From positions 1 to 8,115 of the forward strand of contig USOR01000037.1 of the NCBI GenBank assembly GCA_900556425.1: DNA of 8,115 nt. Direction: 5' to 3'. Source of the stretch: an uncultured Coriobacteriaceae bacterium (GTDB lineage: Bacteria; Actinomycetota; Coriobacteriia; Coriobacteriales; QAMH01). The notes below the pieces were generated by a model. That model ran no database searches. It was not told where the DNA came from and worked only from the letters and a program-made list of their open reading frames with translations. The translations under genes were made by a program, and so were the position numbers. Positions 6,355 to 8,115 of this stretch are shown here, in pieces (the stretch's first letter is position 1; each line of letters begins with the position of its first letter).

Positions 6355-6408
6355 TGGGGAATGCGTGACCGGCAATCGCATGACATGAATTCGAAAGGAG
6401 TGAGCACA

Positions 6409-7890
6409 GTGGAAAACATCAGCTTCATGAGCGCTTCTGACATCCATCGCAAGATCATGGCCAGGGACCTGTCTCCAGTTGAGGTCATGGATTATTTCAT
6501 CGATCGTATCGAAAGGCGCAACAGAAGCATTAACGCGCTAGTCGATGTGGATTTCGAGGGCGCGTGTCTTCAGGCGAAGAAGGCCGAGCAAAAGCTCATG
6601 GCCGGGGAGGCCCAGGGTGCGTTCTTTGGCATTCCGACCGCGGCCAAGGACTTCACCCCGGTGCTTCCCGGCTGGAAGGGGAGCTGCGGGGGAATCCCCG
6701 CCGTCAAGGACATCATTGACGTCTGCCATTCGACCTACACCAAGTCGATGATCGACGCGGGGGCCATCTTCGTGGGAAAGACCAACTCGCCCTCCCTCGC
6801 GTTTCGCGGGACGTGCGATAACAAGCTCTATGGCGCCACCAGCACGCCGTTCAAGGTCGGCTTCAACTCCGGTGGTTCATCCGGCGGCTCGTCTGCGGCG
6901 GTCGCCGACGGACTCCTGCCCATTGCCGAAGGTACCGATGGCGGAGGATCCATACGCATTCCCGCCGCCTGGTGCGGCATTGTGGGATACAAGCCGTCCC
7001 TCGGCCTTGTTTCGAACTCGCCGCGTCCCGACGGCTTTGGAACGAGCCATCCCTTCTGCTTCGACGGCGCGCAAACGCGCACGATCGAGGATGCCGCCCG
7101 TGCGCTTACGGAGATGACGTATTACGATCCCCGCGATCCCTTCAGCATCGACTGGGGACACATCGACTTCACCGAGGCGCTCGATGCGTCCATCGAAGGT
7201 AAGCGCATCGGCTTCACGCCGGACTTCGGTATCTATCCCGTCGACCCCGAAGTGGCGGCCATTGTCGAGAAAGCAGCGAAGCGTTTCGAGGAGGCCGGTG
7301 CCATCGTCGAACCGCTTGACTTCTCGCTCAAGGGACGTTCGCATATCGAGCTTGCCGAGGCATGGTGCCAGCTCGTGTCAATCGTCAACAGCGAGTCGAT
7401 AATGGCGTGGAAGGAGCAGGGCATCGACCTCATCCGCGATTATCCAGAGGACCTGAGTCACGAGCTCATGTACTGGACGATGGACTCGTATGCGCGCGGA
7501 TACAAGGACCTCATCAGAAACGACACCATAAGAACCGAGGTATTCGATGCGATGCAAGACGCCTTCGAGCAATTCGACTTCATCGTCTCGCCCACCAACG
7601 CCTGCAATCCGCCCGCAAACGATCCCGACAGGGACACGCTCGTGCGTGAGGTCAACGGGCAGAAGGTGGAGCCGCTCATCGGCTGGTGCCTCACGTACTT
7701 CTGCAACTTCACAGGGGATCCCGCAATGTCGATTCCCGCGGGATTCGCGCAGGACGGTTCGCCCGTTGGCATGCAAATCATAGGCCAGCGTTACAACGAC
7801 ATGGGAGTTTTGTCGATGGGCTCTGCCTTCGAGAAGATTCAGCCATGGATCAACAGTTACGAAGAGAGATTGGAGAAACGTCCCCTGTAG
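6409..7890 (+). CDS. Amidase-signature (AS) family amidohydrolase
   Basis: The reading frame is open from ATG 6361, but AAAGGAG (6394-6400) is ideally placed 8 bases before the in-frame GTG at 6409, giving 493 aa; the 16 upstream residues look non-conserved. The Ser-cisSer-Lys triad is present: Lys80 in GIPTAAKDF, cis-Ser about 157 in GGSSGGSSAA, and nucleophile Ser181 in GTDGGGSIRIPA. GIVGYKPSLGLV, the rest of the AS core, and a C-terminal GDPAMSIPAGF..DGSPVGMQIIG segment follow. The family hydrolyses amides (and some esters or carbamates) to carboxylate and amine or ammonia. No gatB or gatC is adjacent, and the metabolic setting argues against a GatA role. The gene begins 54 bases after the permease stop, so the two are probably co-transcribed. 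It may release an acid from an amide-conjugated substrate brought in by the permease. Start choice is fairly sure; substrate unknown. Confidence 0.93.
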   Translation: MENISFMSASDIHRKIMARDLSPVEVMDYFIDRIERRNRSINALVDVDFEGACLQAKKAEQKLMAGEAQGAFFGIPTAAKDFTPVLPGWKGSCGGIPAVKDIIDVCHSTYTKSMIDAGAIFVGKTNSPSLAFRGTCDNKLYGATSTPFKVGFNSGGSSGGSSAAVADGLLPIAEGTDGGGSIRIPAAWCGIVGYKPSLGLVSNSPRPDGFGTSHPFCFDGAQTRTIEDAARALTEMTYYDPRDPFSIDWGHIDFTEALDASIEGKRIGFTPDFGIYPVDPEVAAIVEKAAKRFEEAGAIVEPLDFSLKGRSHIELAEAWCQLVSIVNSESIMAWKEQGIDLIRDYPEDLSHELMYWTMDSYARGYKDLIRNDTIRTEVFDAMQDAFEQFDFIVSPTNACNPPANDPDRDTLVREVNGQKVEPLIGWCLTYFCNFTGDPAMSIPAGFAQDGSPVGMQIIGQRYNDMGVLSMGSAFEKIQPWINSYEERLEKRPL

Positions 7891-7970
7891 CCTATCGGGG
7901 ATTCGAATTGGCGTTGGGGTCTGCATCTGGCTATGCGGACCTCTTCGCCTTTCTCGAGAGCGGAGTGACA

Positions 7971-8115
7971 ATGTGTGGATACGCCTGCTGCAATTGTGGA
8001 AGATGCCGCGGAGAGGCGCCGAAGAACCAGCTCGCGCTAGACGATGTGCCGGGCTATTGCACTAAATGCGGCGAACTCAACGGGCCAAGCGCAACGGTAT
8101 GCCGCAGCTGCGGTT
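7971..8115 (+). CDS. Cys-rich zinc-ribbon-like small protein (3' end outside window)
   Basis: An ATG with GGAG 5 bases upstream (7962-7965) opens a frame that runs without stop for 48 codons to the window edge. Nine of the 48 residues are Cys: C2, C6, C7, C9 and C12 in a tight N-terminal cluster (MCGYACCNCGRC), then C30-x2-C33 and C44-x2-C47, each CxxC followed by Gly as in zinc-ribbon knuckles. I do not recognise the protein. The second half looks like a zinc ribbon; the first cluster could bind zinc or an Fe-S centre. It starts 80 bases after the amidase on the same strand with no terminator visible between, so it may belong to the operon. A role in metal-site or cofactor handling for the molybdoenzyme, or as a regulatory metal protein, is speculation. 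Confidence 0.65.
   Translation, partial: MCGYACCNCGRCRGEAPKNQLALDDVPGYCTKCGELNGPSATVCRSCG

Noticed and set aside
6361..6408. Upstream ATG start for the amidase
   Set aside because: The strong AAAGGAG lies inside this extension, 8 bases before the in-frame GTG 6409. No ribosome binding site precedes ATG 6361, and the extra residues are polar and family-atypical.
5443..6447. 334-aa minus-strand ORF opposite the permease
   Set aside because: It is the mirror of a hydrophobic gene: rich in Asp, His, Asn, Arg and Glu with no domain, no ribosome binding site and full overlap with a convincing permease.
1..8115. CRISPR arrays, tRNA/rRNA genes, insertion sequences, phage or toxin-antitoxin genes
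   Set aside because: No regularly spaced repeats, RNA gene signatures, transposase motifs or terminal inverted repeats were seen on reading both strands.

Overview
The window looks like a GC-rich, anaerobic, respiratory actinobacterium of the Coriobacteriia, most likely Eggerthellaceae (an Eggerthella, Gordonibacter, Slackia or Adlercreutzia relative). This is an inference from three things: a 12-helix membrane regulator with a C-terminal LuxR helix-turn-helix, a Tat-less molybdopterin oxidoreductase with a very small Fe-S partner, and the general codon and GC style. No rRNA or other phylogenetic marker is present.

Layout. (1) 1-509 (+): the 3' end of a DedA-family membrane protein. It converges on the next gene, with a perfect 11-bp stem-loop between them. 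(2) 572-2033 (-): a membrane LuxR regulator that reads as two ORFs. The first (1446-2033) holds helices 1-6. The second (572-1372) holds the remaining helices and the DNA-binding domain. The second frame is open upstream to about 1475, so one +1 shift at a CCC-TAA proline/stop site joins the two into a normal protein of about 486 aa. (3) 2034-2229: a divergent control region with nested palindromes and an 8-bp direct repeat. (4) 2230-7890 (+): four genes, namely a cytoplasmic-type molybdopterin oxidoreductase, a 109-aa two-cluster 4Fe-4S protein 3 bp downstream, a 12-helix-type organic-anion permease (DASS/ion-transporter superfamily) and an amidase-signature hydrolase. (5) 7971-end (+): the start of a very Cys-rich zinc-ribbon-like small protein, cut by the window edge.

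Working model (inference): the membrane regulator senses a small molecule and switches on the divergent cluster. The permease imports an anionic substrate, the amidase hydrolyses an amide bond in it or its precursor, and the molybdoenzyme with its Fe-S partner carries out a reductive or hydroxyl-transfer step in the cytoplasm. The architecture resembles gut actinobacterial catechol dehydroxylase loci (LuxR regulator + molybdoenzyme + small Fe-S protein + transporter). The combination with an amidase and a DASS-like permease points to a different substrate, which cannot be named from sequence alone.
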